This document shows, piece after piece, positions 61,786-64,000 of a DNA stretch of 64,000 nucleotides. A program made the translations under genes and the position numbers. The notes beneath the pieces are model-generated. The model was not told the origin of the DNA, did not search any database, and worked only from the letters and a program-made list of their open reading frames with translations. The stretch comes from Mycobacterium sp. BK086 (GTDB taxonomy: Bacteria; Actinomycetota; Actinomycetes; Mycobacteriales; Mycobacteriaceae), in contig SNWL01000008.1 in assembly GCA_004362315.1 (NCBI GenBank), forward strand, positions 434,001-498,000, written 5' to 3'. The first letter of the stretch is position 1, and each line of letters opens with the position of its first letter.

Positions 61786-63260
61786 CGTCAACGAAATCCG
61801 GCCTCGTCACTCGCGTCCCGGTCCGCTTGGCGGCCGATCCGTCACGCGTCATCACCCGACTCTTTGTGCCCGGGCAGGAAGGATTCGAACAGCAGGATTC
61901 GCGGGCGGGAGCTGTTCTGGCTCGCATCCTCGCGCTGAGCGAAGCCGAAGTGCTGCGCTCGTTGGACGATGTCATTGACCGATTCGACAGCCGACACCGC
62001 AATCTCGGCGATACCTTTCGTCGGCATGCGCGTGAGCTCGCCGACCGGCTGCGCCCTGACGCGCGAGTATCTGATGCCCGAATGTTGCTTCTGGGCGCCA
62101 CGTTCACGTCCGAGTATGCGATCGAGGGGGCGGCTCTGTGCAATCCCAGCATGGTGCCGCACTGGGACCAGACCGGGACGGCTGCGGGCAGTCTGCGGTT
62201 CGTGATGAGCGTGCGAGGCATCGGTGAAGGTCACCGGTCCTCGATCGGGTTTCGGACCGGCGTGATCGATGAGTCTGGATGCCCAAGAGTCGATCATCCG
62301 ACAGCGCTGGCTACCGTCGGGGCGACCTCACCGACGCTGCTCGACGCCGCCGTCTTCCGCGCCGAGCTCGGCCGGCACGATGACGCGGGGGAGGCGGCCA
62401 ACTACGTCCTCGAGGCACTCGGTGAGCGTTTCAGCAGAGCCGACCTGGAGCGTCGACTGGCGGAACTCCAAGCCAATGTGAGCACGCGTGGACGGGCGCT
62501 CGAGACCATTTCCGATATCCGCGTCGTCGCCGACAGGAGTTACGCTGTCGAATTTCCTTGCCGGATAACGATTTCTGAACGAGTTCTGTGGCCCGCAACC
62601 GAGGCCGAGTCGGTCGGCATGGAAGACGCTCGCTTCGTTCGCTTCGCCGACGACGACGGCGCGACAACCTTCTATGCCACCTACACTGCCTACAGCGGGT
62701 CGCGCATCAGCCAGCAGCTGATGAAAACTACCGACTTCCGGTCATTCACGTCGACTCCGATGGTTGGACGCGCCGCGGCGAACAAGGGCCTGGCACTGTT
62801 TCCGCGCCGGATCAACGGCCGATACGCCGCTCTGTCGAGGGCTGATCGCGAGTCGAATTCGATCACGTACTCTGATCGTCCGTACCTGTGGACGGACACG
62901 CAACCATTGCAGGGCTCGGTTGAACCCTGGGAAGTGTTGCAACTGGGCAACTGCGGGTCACCAATCGAGACTGATGCCGGATGGTTGGTGCTTACTCACG
63001 GGGTCGGTCCGATGCGTACCTACCGGATCGGTGTACTGCTGCTCGACCTCGAGGACCCGACGAAAGTCGTCGGCCGCCTGCGCGAGCCCCTGCTGAGCCC
63101 TGCCGCCGACGAGCAGAATGGGTACGTACCCAATGTGGTCTACTCCTGCGGCGCACTCGTGCACGCTGACACCTTGGTGCTGCCCTACGGGATTGGTGAC
63201 GCGATGATCGGTTTCGCCACCGTTCCGCTGCGCGAGCTGCTCTCGGCGCTGAGCGAATGA
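61782..63260 (+). CDS. Family GH130 glycoside phosphorylase or hydrolase
   Basis: The 492-residue protein overlaps the upstream stop by four bases. Its second half is a five-bladed beta-propeller with the GH130 hallmark SVGMEDARFVRF...FYATYTAYSG, where the E-D-x-R group binds the sugar and phosphate. The N-terminal ~240 residues are extra helical sequence not seen in minimal GH130 proteins. The family includes beta-mannoside phosphorylases and mannosidases, so a mannose-containing glycan is the natural guess. Whether it is a phosphorylase or a hydrolase cannot be told from inspection. Confidence 0.82.
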   Translation: MTSTKSGLVTRVPVRLAADPSRVITRLFVPGQEGFEQQDSRAGAVLARILALSEAEVLRSLDDVIDRFDSRHRNLGDTFRRHARELADRLRPDARVSDARMLLLGATFTSEYAIEGAALCNPSMVPHWDQTGTAAGSLRFVMSVRGIGEGHRSSIGFRTGVIDESGCPRVDHPTALATVGATSPTLLDAAVFRAELGRHDDAGEAANYVLEALGERFSRADLERRLAELQANVSTRGRALETISDIRVVADRSYAVEFPCRITISERVLWPATEAESVGMEDARFVRFADDDGATTFYATYTAYSGSRISQQLMKTTDFRSFTSTPMVGRAAANKGLALFPRRINGRYAALSRADRESNSITYSDRPYLWTDTQPLQGSVEPWEVLQLGNCGSPIETDAGWLVLTHGVGPMRTYRIGVLLLDLEDPTKVVGRLREPLLSPAADEQNGYVPNVVYSCGALVHADTLVLPYGIGDAMIGFATVPLRELLSALSE

Positions 63261-64000
63261 AGCGCGAAGTGAGCGCGAAACTCGACATCGAGATCACCGG
63301 CCCGACCACGTTGGAGTTCCAGATCGCTGTTGCGCCGCATCCGGGCGCGTCGGTGTCGGAGGAGTTGTCGTTCGTCTTGAACGGATCCCCGATTCCGGCG
63401 CTGGAGATCAGCGGCACACACGGTAACCGCATTCACAAGCTCGACGTTGCGGTCGGCAGCTTGAAGGTCAACTACGAGGCGACGATCACCGGCCGGACCG
63501 GCCCCGCGCCGGTGACCGAGTACGACCTGTCGATGTACCTGCGTCCGAGTCGATACGCCGAGGCGGACAAGTTCTTTGGCTTCGCGGCAACGGAATTCGG
63601 TAGCTTCCTCGACTCGGAAGAGCTGTTGGAGAAGGTGTCGCTTTGGGTGGGCACCCGGTTGAATTACGTTCCTGGCTCCAGTGATCCGATCGATGGAGCG
63701 GTGGATACGTTGCTGGCCGGCGCCGGGGTGTGCCGCGACTTCGCGCATCTGGTGGTCGCACTTCTGCGGGCGGTCAACGTGCCGGCCCGCGTCGTATCGG
63801 TGTACGCGCCGGGTCTGTACCCGATGGACTTCCATGCGGTGGCCGAGGCCTATGTGGACGGGCAGTGGCGAGTGGTCGACGGAACTCTTCTGGCGCCGCG
63901 GCAGTCGCTGGTGCGGATTGCCACGGGTCGCGATGCCGCGGACACCGCGTTCCTGGACAACCACAAGGGCGCCATCGCACTGCAATCGCTGGAGGTCATG
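63257..64000 (+). CDS. Transglutaminase-like protein, 3' end outside window
   Basis: An ATG at 63257 overlaps the GH130 stop (ATGA) and the frame is open to the window end (248 codons). An N-terminal beta domain (DIEITGPTTLEFQIAVAPHPG) precedes a transglutaminase-like cysteine-protease domain. The Cys is in GAGVCRDFAHLV (residue ~159), the His in MDFHAVAEAYV (~193) and the Asp in WRVVDGTLL (~208), so the triad is intact. These proteins hydrolyse or cross-link peptides, and bacterial members often accompany cell-wall or glycan genes. The C-terminus is missing. Confidence 0.82.
   Translation, partial: MKREVSAKLDIEITGPTTLEFQIAVAPHPGASVSEELSFVLNGSPIPALEISGTHGNRIHKLDVAVGSLKVNYEATITGRTGPAPVTEYDLSMYLRPSRYAEADKFFGFAATEFGSFLDSEELLEKVSLWVGTRLNYVPGSSDPIDGAVDTLLAGAGVCRDFAHLVVALLRAVNVPARVVSVYAPGLYPMDFHAVAEAYVDGQWRVVDGTLLAPRQSLVRIATGRDAADTAFLDNHKGAIALQSLEVM

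Overview
The window reads as chromosomal DNA of a high-GC mycobacterium, most likely a fast-growing, Mycolicibacterium-type species. The evidence is a complete yrbE-mce operon with Mce-associated genes, a DesA3-like acyl desaturase, a Pks16-like fatty-acyl-AMP ligase, an F420/DUF385-type nitroreductase-fold protein, many small secreted proteins with Ala-rich signal peptides, four GAF-ANTAR regulators, and frequent GTG starts with 1-8 bp gene overlaps. I recognised no rRNA, tRNA, CRISPR array or insertion sequence.

Layout. 1-3612: an MFS drug exporter cut by the window edge, two small secreted proteins and a LuxR-type regulator with a helical-repeat body. 3925-12165: a compositionally different, lower-GC block with a large N6-adenine methyltransferase, a PLD-nuclease/SNF2-helicase fusion translationally coupled to it, some small ORFs, and a putative EVE/PUA-like protein. 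This is the best candidate here for an acquired restriction or anti-phage system. 12295-16296: a cupin, secreted proteins, a DUF385 protein, a GH16 glucanase and a secreted lipase-like hydrolase. 16400-30256: a double-TetR regulator, an MpaB/DUF2236 oxygenase, a ten-gene yrbEAB-mceABCDEF operon ending in a Mce-associated membrane protein and an MPT64-like secreted protein, and a desaturase upstream. 30375-32776: three GAF-ANTAR regulators. 32815-36610: a Pks16-like ligase divergent from a Ser/Thr kinase fused to an extracellular family-3 solute-binding domain. 36615-40727: a ROK repressor divergent, across two tandem 25-bp repeats, from a large secreted Ig-like/beta-propeller protein, then a DUF5709 protein.

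40767-57691 is a hexarate (glucarate/galactarate-type) catabolic locus. It encodes two enolase-superfamily glucarate-dehydratase homologues, 5-dehydro-4-deoxyglucarate dehydratase, 2-oxoglutarate-semialdehyde dehydrogenase, two D-2-hydroxyacid dehydrogenases, a five-gene peptide-type ABC importer, a TauE-like permease, an MHS-type MFS permease, and IclR and LysR regulators. Together these predict hexarate -> 5-dehydro-4-deoxyglucarate -> 2,5-dioxovalerate -> 2-oxoglutarate.

57801-64000: a DUF5994 protein, a 43-residue basic protein, a fourth GAF-ANTAR regulator, and a tightly coupled operon of a GT4 glycosyltransferase, a putative alpha/alpha-barrel protein, a GH130 enzyme and a transglutaminase-like protein that runs off the right edge.
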